Shown here: positions 35,835 to 46,066 of the stretch, one piece after another | Layout: the number at the start of each line of letters is the position of its first letter | Position numbering within the stretch: the stretch's first letter is position 1 | Program-made: the position numbers and the translations under genes | Notes under the pieces: model-generated | What the model was told of the DNA's origin: nothing | Databases searched by the model: none | Seen by the model: the letters and a program-made list of their open reading frames with translations, nothing else | NCBI GenBank assembly: GCA_947069175.1 | Contig: CAMTDV010000012.1 | Span: forward strand, 35,682,341 to 35,746,340 | Direction of reading: 5' to 3' | Origin: Scalesia atractyloides | Lineage: Eukaryota; Streptophyta; Magnoliopsida; Asterales; Asteraceae | DNA length: 64,000 nt

Positions 35835-36361
35835 CATCTCCAAAGGGCAACTTAAGTAATTTGCCACTTTACTTAAAATTCATTTAATGCATAATGTACA
35901 AGCCTTTAAAGCACATGAAAGTCAAAGCACATTGGGTGGGATTTCAAATTTCGAAACACTGGTATTTTACGGCCGCTCACTTTTCAATTCGCATTACACA
36001 ACCCAATAACCCATCCTTTTCTCTCTCTAGGCGATTTTGTAGATCTAGGGTTTCTAGCATCTTCAAGGTGGGTTTATGGCATCTTCAAGGTGAGTTTGCC
36101 ATTGCCAATCTCCAAAGAATCAAGCAATCTTACCTAGGGTTCCAACTAATAACGACGGTCAACCAAATTAGAGTTTCGACTACCGATCTACTTCTACATG
36201 TATGCTCTGCAGACTATCAAGGTACGATTGGTTCATTTTTAGTTCATATTTTTGGTGCGTTTATGGCTTGGGGACCGATCCAGCAAAATCCTATTCGTAG
36301 TTTTTGGGTTTTGAGGTTACATGATTAACAGAGGTGAACATGGAGTCGCGAATTAACAGAG

Positions 36362-36700
36362 GTGAAGATGAAGTCGCAGGGCGCCGGAGAGAGGATGGTG
36401 AACACGATGGCGGTACGGCGGTCGTGGGTGGATTCGATGAAGCAGTGTTCTTTATCGGGAATAAGTATTCTCAAAGAGGAGTTGAAGATGATAATAACTA
36501 TGCTGGAGTATTTGAGAGTTGCTATGAGATATTCTATTAGTTCAAAGGACATTGTTGCCTGTGATGGTGAGAAGTCGCCAGTCGGAGAGGTTGAGTGTCA
36601 GGGGGTGGTGTTTATAAACTCTAAAAGTGGTGGGAGGCATGGCCCGGACCTTATGGCTAGGTTGCAGGACTTGATGGGTCAAGAACAAGTTTTTTTTCAT
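36362..36700 (+). pseudogene. Diacylglycerol kinase first-exon fragment (unit 1)
   Basis: The reading frame at 36362-36745 contains the N-terminal part of a plant cluster II diacylglycerol kinase. Matches are EYLRVAMRYSISSKDIVACD, then VVFINSKSGGRHGPDLMARL and QDLMGQEQVF. The intact enzyme phosphorylates diacylglycerol to phosphatidic acid; its ATP-site motif normally reads NPKSGG and here Pro is Ser. Only the first of several exons is present, about 110 residues out of about 490, with no glycine-rich GGDGT motif. The stretch before the motif reads EVECQGVVF here and EVECPMVVF in unit 2; the latter is closer to the family. Confidence 0.8.
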
Positions 36701-37202
36701 TTATTGTTTAAGAAAACATTTATGCTTAATTTGCTCTATGAGTGAGTAGTTACAGAAAATTTATGATGAAACTAAAAACCATGGTTCGTGTGTGTGTGTG
36801 TTTTTTTTGGTGATGATGGTTTGTTATTGCTTAATTCTTCAACATTTGTGTTTGATTTTAGCAATTAATAGTTGCTGAGATTGTTTGATTCCTTGTTTTG
36901 TGATGGAAAATGAAACACTTATTTCATGAAGTTTTTTTTCCTGATGAATATTCAATTATTGCATCATTTATGCTTGAGTTGTGGTTGCAAAAAAATGCTT
37001 AATCTCTTGACTTTTGATGAAATTATAAACACAAAATTCATGACTGTTATTTTTTATTTTGTTTTTAGATGATGTTCAATTATTGCAACATTCTCACCAT
37101 TTATGCGTAATTTGCCCTATGAGTAGTTGTAGAAATTGTTTAATTTCTTGATTTTTGATAAAATTTGAAACCCATAATTTGTTTTCTTGATTTACAATTT
37201 AG

Positions 37203-37857
37203 TAGTAGTGTTTTTACCATCTTAAAGTCCAGTGTGTATAAATCTATTGAAGACGCGGCTGATTGGGATGTAATATTAGGTATATTCTGCAGTTTTTATT
37301 CTTTAACAGTAGTAGTCGTTCACTACAACAGTACTATACAAGTATACATGCCTAAAAAACTGTACCTTTTCAGGCTTTTGCAGCATTCAGGAGTATACCC
37401 TGATTATACTGAAGAACCCTCTAACCTTGCTTCATGGAGGCCCAATGTAAAGAATGTAACGTTGTTGATTAGTGATTGGTTTGAGTCAGGGGTGCTACAT
37501 GCTAAAGTTTGGATTTCAGATTCTCAAAATGTTTGTATTGGGTTGGCTAATAACGACTGGAAATATCTTTCTCAGGTAATTTTGAGTTAATGGTTTTGAT
37601 ATCTGAGATGTGTTGCGCGTCTGCTCAGATTTGTAAATTTGTATCAATGTTTGATGTTCTATTTATAGGTGAAGGAATTGGGAATCTATCTTGTTGATTA
37701 TCCAGCTATAGCAACAAAGTTAAGACGTTCTATAATAATGGAAACTTCGTTTTTTAAATCATTCGGCGTACACAACAAAGATATGGGACGAGCAAAGGCA
37801 GATCCGTAGAATAGTACCTTGTTGGTCACATTTTAAACCATCTAAAGGAAGGTGCAG
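37203..37857 (+). pseudogene. PLD-Z-like phospholipase D fragment, three exons (unit 1)
   Basis: Exons 37203-37279, 37374-37575 and 37669-37857 with introns and acceptor sites retained. Translation matches plant phospholipase D Z-like proteins (PLD3/4 type): SSVYKSIEDAADWD, LLQHSGVYPDYTEEPSNLAS, NVTLLISDWFESGVLHAKVW, the first HKD-type motif with His and Lys in HAKVW and the downstream GLANNDWKYLSQ, then VKELGIYLVD and, in a shifted frame, IWDEQRQIRRIVPCWSHF. One base is missing in exon 1 (GATGTAATATT versus GATGCTAATATT in unit 2), and exon 3 has a further frameshift and stops. The C-terminal half with the second HKD motif is absent. Confidence 0.8.
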
Positions 37858-37915
37858 GGTTGTTTATGAAAAATTGTGTTAATATCCTAATTTATATCTT
37901 TTATTTTGGCTCCAG

Positions 37916-38035
37916 ATCACTGAGGAGGCAAGTGATAAAGTATTGGAAGTCGAGTAGAAATATAACGAGATCTGGAAGCATGTGTATGATGAACAAGTGA
38001 AATCATTAAGTCAATTTCTGACTTTTGGTTAACAG
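37916..38035 (+). pseudogene. NAP1-related protein (SET/NRP) fragment (unit 1)
   Basis: After a splice-acceptor-like CTCCAG, one exon encodes ITEEASDKVLEVE, a stop codon, KYNEIWKHVYDEQV and, one frame over, IIKSISDFWLT. This is the conserved dimerisation helix region of plant NRP1/NRP2 histone chaperones. The in-frame stop and the shift make it non-functional. The 3' splice donor is lost (GTT becomes TTG). Confidence 0.7.
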
Positions 38036-38110
38036 TTGTAAGTTATCAGTTTTATACTTCTTGCTTTTATTTTTTTCAACACCTTTTTATATTACTACAA
38101 GTCTCATCAA

Positions 38111-38338
38111 ATGACCAACTTTCTAGGTGCTTTTGATCGTTCAGTGTTTGTGTCTAATACGAGCGCAGCCGCAACGAGAGCAATGAAATTGATGTGTTGT
38201 GTTCAAGTTAGGGATGATAGTCAACCATGTTGGGCTGTTGATGGTTGGAACTCAAACACATCGAAAATGAATCATATTTGTTTTAGTGTCAACGATGTTA
38301 ACCATCTAAATGAGTCAACCCAAATACGATCTGTTTAA
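38111..38338 (+). other. Unidentified open frame, 75 codons (unit 1)
   Basis: Begins MTNFLGAFDRSVFVSNTSAA, Cys-containing middle (KLMCCVQ), no family recognised. The unit 2 copy (in 61840-62154) keeps the same frame. I count six base differences over the 75 codons, four of them changing the residue, which gives no sign of selection for a protein. It may be part of a captured exon or intron. Confidence 0.3.
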
Positions 38339-38430
38339 TCAAACGGGTTAAGTAGGTCAACTTCTAGTATGACCGTGTTTATTGAAGTCGGACACCACAA
38401 CCCAAAATTAGATTAGTTTGTGTCAGGAGT

Positions 38431-41132
38431 TGTCACACCCTCAAATATCCACTTGCGTGGTTTTACCGCGAGGCGCGTGACGATCCAGGATCACAGTCAT
38501 TAGTCATATTGAACGACCACTATATGAGTTTAAAAATTTTCCTGTTTGCTCATTCATGAGAAAATACTGTTTATACAATTGAGTTGCGGAAGCATAATTA
38601 ATTACAGAACAAAAATAGCTAATGTAATTTTAAAGTTGTGTCTAAATATTTGATGAAATCAATGCGACACCATAATGCATTCTAGTCCTGATGTGTGCTA
38701 CCTTAGCAACTAGAGAAAACATGTAAAATCAAGTGTCAACAATAATGATGAGTGAGTTCACATGTTTTAGTTCACAAGTTTAAACATAAGTGTTTCCCCA
38801 CTGGTTCAACCCTGAACCAGTGTCTCATAAGTTACCCTGATCCAACCAGAATCAGATTAATATTATGTAGTTTAGCAGTTCATGTTATATGTTTAGGTAG
38901 CTAGCCTAGGTCATGTCAACTAAGTGTTCGATCAGAAGCTGACGTTGCTGCCCCTGTTGTGCCAGGCCTATTACCAACCATGGCTAAAAAGTTAGGCAAA
39001 TTATACACTCGTGACCATCAACGTTCGGTCTAACTGGCGCGACCAGTTCGAGTGGGGCTTCTCGGGCCCAGTAGTACTACTAAAAATTCCCTTGCTATAA
39101 TCCAATACTAACGGCATCGTAAGTGTTAAGGGGACTAACACGTGATATATGCTCCATTGTGACCATAACCGTATAACATAACTCTAAATAGAAAGGAGTT
39201 ACTGTACCGTGATGTATGCCACCCATACATCACTGTAACGTGTACATGTTTTAAATAGAAAGACGTTACTGTACCGTAATATAATCAACACATATATCAC
39301 TGTAATGTGTACATGTTTTCTCCCCCTGTGTTTAGTAAACGTATAAAAAAATAGGGAACTCACCTTAAGTTGCTCGGTTAGATAAATGCAAAAGAAGTAA
39401 AGGATGGAACCGCTAATCACGTCCAATCATGTCAACCGGTTCAAAGTTAATGTGTGAACGCACACTGACACAAAACCCTACCCGTAACTAGCACACCGTA
39501 CGAAACACGTAATGACAAGTTCAAAACCATAATCATGCATGCAAGGTGTCACTATACAAAATAATGACCAACAACTTGTCACAAACATAGGATAACACAT
39601 ACATCACTTAGATACACACAAATGTAAGTTGTCATGTTTCAGCTTGTACATTCATAACTGAGCTGTTTTCGGGAATTTTTATAAAATAGTTCCCACATTC
39701 CGAAAATTCCAATATTCTTACAGAAGGTGTCAATTAGAATGTAGAATTTTGTACAAAATTTTCAAGTCTTGGTTCTTTACTAATTATTTATAAGATTTTA
39801 TTTACTAGGCTGCAGTAAGATTCGCCGCTTTCTGACTGCAGTCCACGAGAAAAATCATTTAAAAATATTCGTTTGTCCGATTGAAGAAATTCTAGTTGGA
39901 GATTTCTCTGAAAACCTAGGAGTATCTACTGCCTAAATTTAGTGATTTAATTCGTTTCGGTTTACAGGTTATGACAGAAAACATTACGTGAATTTTCTGC
40001 AGAAAAAAACGCAGCTTCAGCTGCTGCACGAAATCACTAATTTAAAATAGCAAACGACTTCAGAAAAATTTGATTCCAGTGCCATTAGAAGTGCTTTTAA
40101 AAACGTATGTTTTAAGCTTCAGAAAATTGATTTTTCGAGTAATAACGGTTCATTTACAGCCAACTGAAGTTGGCTTTCTTCACGCATCAGCTTCCTGTTT
40201 AACCCCAAAACTCCACCCGAAACCCTCCTAATGATCACCACGACTTATTATAACGATTTGCAGCAGGTTATACTTTAATTATCATGCATCCATAATCATA
40301 ATATCAAAACCCTAAACATATGTCATGATTTTATAGAGAAAAACGCAGCCTACGATTCTAATACCCAACAATATCATCACAAACCTAAGAACCTCAAATT
40401 CACCCGAAAAAATCATACATAACAACACTTTTCATAATACTATCATACATAACATGATCATGATCGATATCACACAAATCAATACGTGAAATCGTAACAC
40501 GATTAAAACCCTAACCTTGAAACGATGATAACTAGCGAACCGGAACTTGCAATCGACCAAGGGAGAGGAGAGTGGGGTTTGTTTGCACGACCGAGAGAGG
40601 GGGGAGGGGTATGGCTGCCGTCGCACATAAAGGGAGTGGATTAGGGTTTGGTTATTATTTTTTTTAAAACTCCATGCACACACATATATGCATTTTTATA
40701 AATAAGAGGAAGGGTGGGGGCGGTCTGGGCTTGCTTGGGCCGCAAGCGAGTGGGTTGGCGGGTTGGGTTTTGCTTGGTCACGAAGTCGCAAAGTTTCGCA
40801 AGCTCGGTTCGGTTCGGTTCTCGGTTCGGCTAATTTTTAATTCGTTTATTAACTACGTATATTACAACTCGACAATTTATTCGCGACACGGATTTATAAA
40901 ATATGAAATCACGTAATTGGAGCGTGACGCGACAAATAACCAAATGTCTAATAACACGTAGCACGTAATTCAGATACGATCTGATAAAATTCCCAAACAT
41001 CATGTATTTCCGAAATACTAAAGTTAGCGTAATTATAGCGTGCGCGTAATTAATTCTCCGAATCTAATTAGCGTAGGAGTAAATAACGATAAAGTTGCGC
41101 GTTTAAAATACCTGAAAAACCGGGATGCCACA
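38431..41132 (-). repeat. 3' LTR of the gypsy element
   Basis: 2702 bp, from TGTCACACCC to GGGATGCCACA on the plus strand. About 96 percent identical by eye to 46067-48765, which suggests a fairly recent insertion. The adjoining TTATCCCCATG (ACATGGGGATAA on the minus strand) is the likely polypurine tract. Confidence 0.9.
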
Positions 41133-41320
41133 TTATCCCCATGTTTAAAGAATTTTCGTCCGAAATTGAGTAAACGCAGTTAAGAATGCAAGCGCACGAA
41201 AGTTTAGTTGGTTAGAATGGTACAAGAAAATCCCAGGCTGCCACATCATCCCCATGTTGAGAGAATTTCGTCCCGAAATTCAGCTGCGCTACTTGGATTT
41301 TGTGATTCGGTTGTAAAGAG

Positions 41321-43196
41321 GTGAGGATATTTGTCTCTCATTTGATCCTCTCCTTCCCAAGTGTATTCCGGTCCACGCATAAAGTTCTAATGAACCTTGA
41401 CAATCGGTATTTTACTAAGTCTTCGTGTTTTGACCTCACGGTCCATAATTTCGATTGGTTCTTCAATGAACCGCAGTTGTTCGTCCACATGGATCTCATC
41501 CAATGGAACGACTAATGTTTCATCTGATAGACACCTCTTCAGATTTGAGACATGTAAAAAAACGTTGTGAACTCCACTGAGTTCATCAGGAAGGTTCAAC
41601 TCATAAGCTACCTGACCGATTTTTGCAATGATTTCGAAAGGTCCGACATACCGCGGATTAAGCTTGCCCCGTTTGTCAAAGCGAACCACACCTTTCCAAG
41701 GTGAGACTTTAAGTAGCACTCGATCCCTAACCTGGAGCTCGAGAGGTTTCCTACGCTTATTAGTGTAGCATTTCTGACGGTCACGAGCTGCCGCCATTCG
41801 TTGTCGGATTTGGGCAATCTTTTCTGTTGTGTCGATAACGAGTTTCTGGGCCAGTGATTTGGTTGTCGCCAACTTCTGTCCAGCATAGAGGTGATCGGTA
41901 TTTTCGGCCGTACAAAGCCTCGAACGGAGTAGCCTTGATGTTGGCGTGGTAACTATTGTTGTATAAAAACTTCACTAAAGGTAGATGCCTTTCCCAGCCG
42001 TTACCAAAGTTGAATAACACATGCTCAAAGCATGTCTTCTAGAGTCTGGATGGTGCTTCAGTCTGCCCATCCGTCTGAGGGTGATAAGCTGTACTCATGT
42101 CTGGGCGTGAGCCAAAGGATTTTGTGCATCGCCTGCCACAAATCAGATGCAAAGCGCGGGTCACGATTGGAAACAACAGGAGTTGGCACTCCGTGCCTAG
42201 CGACTATTTCCTTCAAATTGATGTCTGCGAGTGTAGGAGACTTGGCAGTTTCCTTGATTGCCAGAAAGTGTGCAGACTTTGTCAGTCGATCAACAATCAC
42301 TCAGATTATGTCGTTTCCTCACTGGGATCTGGGTAAGCCAGTGACGAAATCCCTGGAAATTTGCTCCCATTTCCATGTTGGGATCTCTGGTTGTTGAAGT
42401 AGTCCTGACGGCTTTTGGTATTCAACCTTAACCCTAGCACAGGTCAAGTATTTACTAACATAAGTCGCTATGTTAGCTTTCATGTGGGGCCACCAGTACA
42501 AAGCCTTGAGATCCTGATACATCTTGTCAGAACCAGGATGCACCGAGTAATGAGACTTGCGTGCTTCGTCCATCACAAGCTCTCGTAAGTTTCCATAAAA
42601 TAGGGCCCATACACGTTCCATGAAATAATAAATGTCGTCTTCCTTGTGTTCAAGTTTCTTCTCCATGCCCAGCAGGGATTCTGCTTTGAGGTTCGCGAAT
42701 CTGAGCGTCAGAATCAGGGTAGGAATACTGGAGTGGATAGAAAGCTGTAACACACGTACATGCTTAGGTTTGGTATCCTTATGACTGAGGGCATCGGCCA
42801 CCACGTTGGCCTTGCTTGGATGATACTAGATCACGCACTTATAGTGGTTGAGGAGTTCGACCCATCGACACTGTCGTGTGTTCAACTCCTTCTGATCGAA
42901 GATATGCTGGAGACTATTGTGATCGGTGTAGACGGTGCACTTGGTACCGTATATGCAGTGCCTCTCTATCTTGAGTGCAAAAGCTACTACTCTCCAACCC
43001 CCAAACCGTGGGTAGTGTAGTTCTTTTTCGTGAACCTTGAGTTGGCGCGATTGCGTAAGCGATGACTTTCTCATGTTGCACCAACACGTATCTTAGTCCT
43101 TGGATAGACGCGTCACAGTAAACAACGAAATTGTCTGTGCCTTCTGGTAACGAAATAATGGGTGTACTACAGAGTTTCACCTTCAACTGTTGAAAT
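41321..43196 (-). pseudogene. Gypsy pol fragment: RNase H, integrase, chromodomain
   Basis: Read leftward on the minus strand. RNase H: STPIISLPEGTDNFVVYCDA and YTDHNSLQHIFDQKELN, with a frameshift near 43070. Integrase zinc-binding region: HYSVHPGSDKMYQDLKALYW and CARVKVEYQKPSGLLQQPE. Integrase core: the first Asp is kept in RDFVTGLPRS, the second position reads VSNRDPRF where the family has SDRD or SDRG, so the catalytic Asp is Asn. The Glu region TIQTLEDML is followed by a stop. The C-terminal LRFIEEPIEIMDREVK leads into a chromodomain remnant (GPEYTWEGEDQMRDKYP) with a stop before it. At 43196 similarity ends abruptly, just before where reverse transcriptase would be. Confidence 0.85.
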
Positions 43197-46048
43197 GCGG
43201 ATTATTGAGTAGTCTTTCGAGTTAGAGTTGCGAGGGTTTGTGCCTATGATGAAGAAAAGCGGGCTTCGCAACGTTAAAAGTCCTTCGTTAGAAGCTAAAC
43301 ATAAGGTTGTTTGTGTGTTAGGGGCTCCATGGTAAGGTGTAGGTATCGTTTGGATTCCTACTAGTTCTTGGAGTAGATTCGGATGTCGTCAAAGAAAACA
43401 AGTGGCATTATCTTCATGGTAGGCTAATTCGAATGTCGTGTCTGGGAACCTGCCTCATTCGTAACGAGTTCTAAGAACAGTTCTCGTGATACCTCTATAT
43501 CTGTGATATTCATGGCCCATTGCTCCTCGAGTAACGTTTGTAGAGAGTAACCCATCCAAGCGAGAGTTTGCAAGAATGTGGTTAGGATAAGGATCTTAGA
43601 ATCCGAGAAGTATATCCCGAATGGATGTGGAAACATGCAAAAAGGGTAGTCGCAGTCGATGCGTAAGCGTGTAAGGATCTGTAACAGGGGTTTACTTGAT
43701 GTCAGGGGTATAGCTGGTCGTATACAAGTTGCATAAAAATTTGAAGAACGCCATTTGTCAAAAAGGGGTGTCACGTGGATATATCAATCATAACAAGAAT
43801 TTACCATCCAAGAATGGTCGCCGCACGAGTTCATAGTGTTAAGATTCACTGAAACCTCCATCTAAGTTGTCGGGCTCACCCACACGCGAAGGAGGAATAA
43901 TTCACCTTGATCCATGAACTTAGATGAGTGTGCGATTTATCATGTCAGTAAGCAACCGAATTCGGAGGAGTTTCCTTAGGTCGTGTGAATGAATCTAAAT
44001 TATGCCTGTGGAGTCAAGAGGTTTCAAAGAAAGGACGCGAAAACATGTTTAAGGGGCTATGATCGTATCAACAACTCGTCACCATCCTCAAGGTTTCAAG
44101 AAGTGATCACCAAGGATCAAAAAGACGAGTTCATCGAGTTCTTTAAAAAAATTGAACACAGATTTGATGGGAGATTATGCGTAAAGTTTCGAAGATGTAG
44201 TGCGACCATGACAATGGAGTGAGAGATTTGTCTACGTCGTCAACAGTAACTAACTGTCGCATTAAACAGTAAGCATCGATCAAAGCAATGGCTTGGAGAT
44301 AGACTAGCTCAGAAGGGAAAACTGTTATGGAATAACTATCCTAGCAATAGGAGGAGTAAGATTATTGTTTATGTCATGTGTTTATCTGGGTGTTGAATAG
44401 CTTACATCTTGTCTTCTGATGTCCATAAGATGAGTGGACCATTTTGTGGAAATCCGTTTGTAGGGTTGGATATGTTGCAATGTTCATCAGGTTAGACTTA
44501 AGATTAGCTACAGGACCGAGTATAAGGGGTTAAAGGAGATTTTATAACTAAGGCAAGGGATAAGGTGTGAGCGTACGAGAGATTCTTCATAATTCGTTTA
44601 TATGCTGATGTTGATGGGTTTACCCTACGATTTCTGATAGGGTTTCAATCGAGATAACATGTTCTAATGAGAATCTTAGTTTCACTAAGACTTGTACATG
44701 AGAAAAATAAATAAATAAATAAATAATAGTGAGGGATTCCATTGACGATAGCTCAATGTGTCTACAATATCTTAAATCTAATTGTTGCGTCCATCAACTG
44801 CTGGACAAGTTTAACGACACCAGTTAGTCGTTGAATGAGTTACGAGATATTCTATTGACAGTGGAAGTTTTAAATATGAGATTCACAGGTTAGGACAATT
44901 TATCCACACACAGGGTTTCACAAGGACTTACATGCATCGCAAATTACTACTACGTGTGCACCCGTAATGATAATTTGGTTTGCATGTTCACCCTAGTTCC
45001 ATCTATCTTGTGTCAAAATGTCCCTCAGATTTAATTTTTCGAGTACAAAGTGTTGTCAAAATGATAGGGTTATCAAAATCTTAGTCAATAATCCAAATGT
45101 TGATAAAGTCATAGTATATCAGAAAGAGTAATGTGGGATCAATTGATATGAGGATCTATTCAAGTTGAAACACACCATGAGAATCCAATCCAGCGGATCG
45201 TAGAGGTAAGAGTGCGCATGGAACAAACATGCACATGATATGTGACTTTGAGAGATAAAACTAGTTCATTAACGTAGGTTACCAGAAAAAGCAAAGCAAC
45301 CACTCCACCATCCGAGTCAGGTTAGAGTTCAGGTGTGCAATAGGCAAAGTGTTCTTAGCTTCGTGGTCAACCATTCTCTCGAAGAATATCAACCAAAGAT
45401 GTAGAACATGGCTCGGGAAAAATGATGACATCTCGATGTCAATGGTTTATGCAATAACGTGTGCAACGAATTGCCCTAACGCGGGGTGCCTCATGAGAGG
45501 CCCACATGCTCAGGTTGAAAGAAAGTGGAACTAGTGGGGCCGGGGTAATGTCGTTGGTAGGTAGAGAAAGGACTCGGTTTCGATAAACTCAACTCCCAAG
45601 AGATATGCATCAATGTTGTATGTCGTCCCAATCATGGACTTGAGAAAGCTCACCATACCCGATAGTACCATCGGTAGGCTCAAGCTAGTGTTTTGCTCAT
45701 CTGTGTGGTGTAGGAAGAAGTACAGGTGATTGTGATGGGAAACGCTCCTCTAGAGGCTCCGTCGCCCTCAGATAGGAGTAAATTCACGTTGTTGGCGATT
45801 CCACAGACATCACCACTAGGGATGAATATACAAAGTGTTTGGTGTGTTCCTCGTCAGTAAGGGGTTTAGTGGATGCTGTAGACATCCCCGCAATTTCAGT
45901 GTAAGTTTTGATGCCATGTCCATAGGCATATCATGTAGAGTGTTCATGTATGTCAGGTATGAGTGTTGGTGTTGGTTTGTGACTAATGCATTGTCTAAGG
46001 CTATAGACTAAGTCTACTCTCTAATGCAAACCTAGTTCACTATAACCA
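43197..46048. other. Unassigned internal region of the gypsy element
   Basis: About 2.85 kb between the RNase H break and the primer-binding site. The expected reverse transcriptase, protease and gag motifs are absent on both strands. Minus-strand sequence near 45880 reads MSTASTKPLTDEEHTKHFVY, a possible gag start, but it is soon closed by stops. The plus-strand frame at 43989-44222 and the minus-strand frame at 43424-43774 match nothing known to me. Positions 44709-44726 hold a short AAAT repeat. Confidence 0.5.
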
Positions 46049-46066
46049 TTGGCTCTGATACCAATC
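46049..46066 (-). other. Primer-binding site of the gypsy element
   Basis: Minus strand TTGGTATCAGAGCC, complementary to the initiator tRNA-Met 3' end, 2 bases inside the right LTR. It proves that the right LTR is the 5' one. Confidence 0.88.

Noticed and set aside
35894..36328. 144-codon frame upstream of the DGK fragment
   Set aside because: It is not kept in unit 2 because of indels and resembles a 5' UTR and flank; the recognisable kinase residues lie in another frame.
40674..40916. Glycine-rich frame in the gypsy LTR (also 48204-48539)
   Set aside because: Lies in LTR non-coding DNA and exists in both LTRs only because they are repeats.
43989..44222. Plus-strand frame inside the gypsy element
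   Set aside because: Opposite to the element's strand, no known motif and short; not enough to call a gene.
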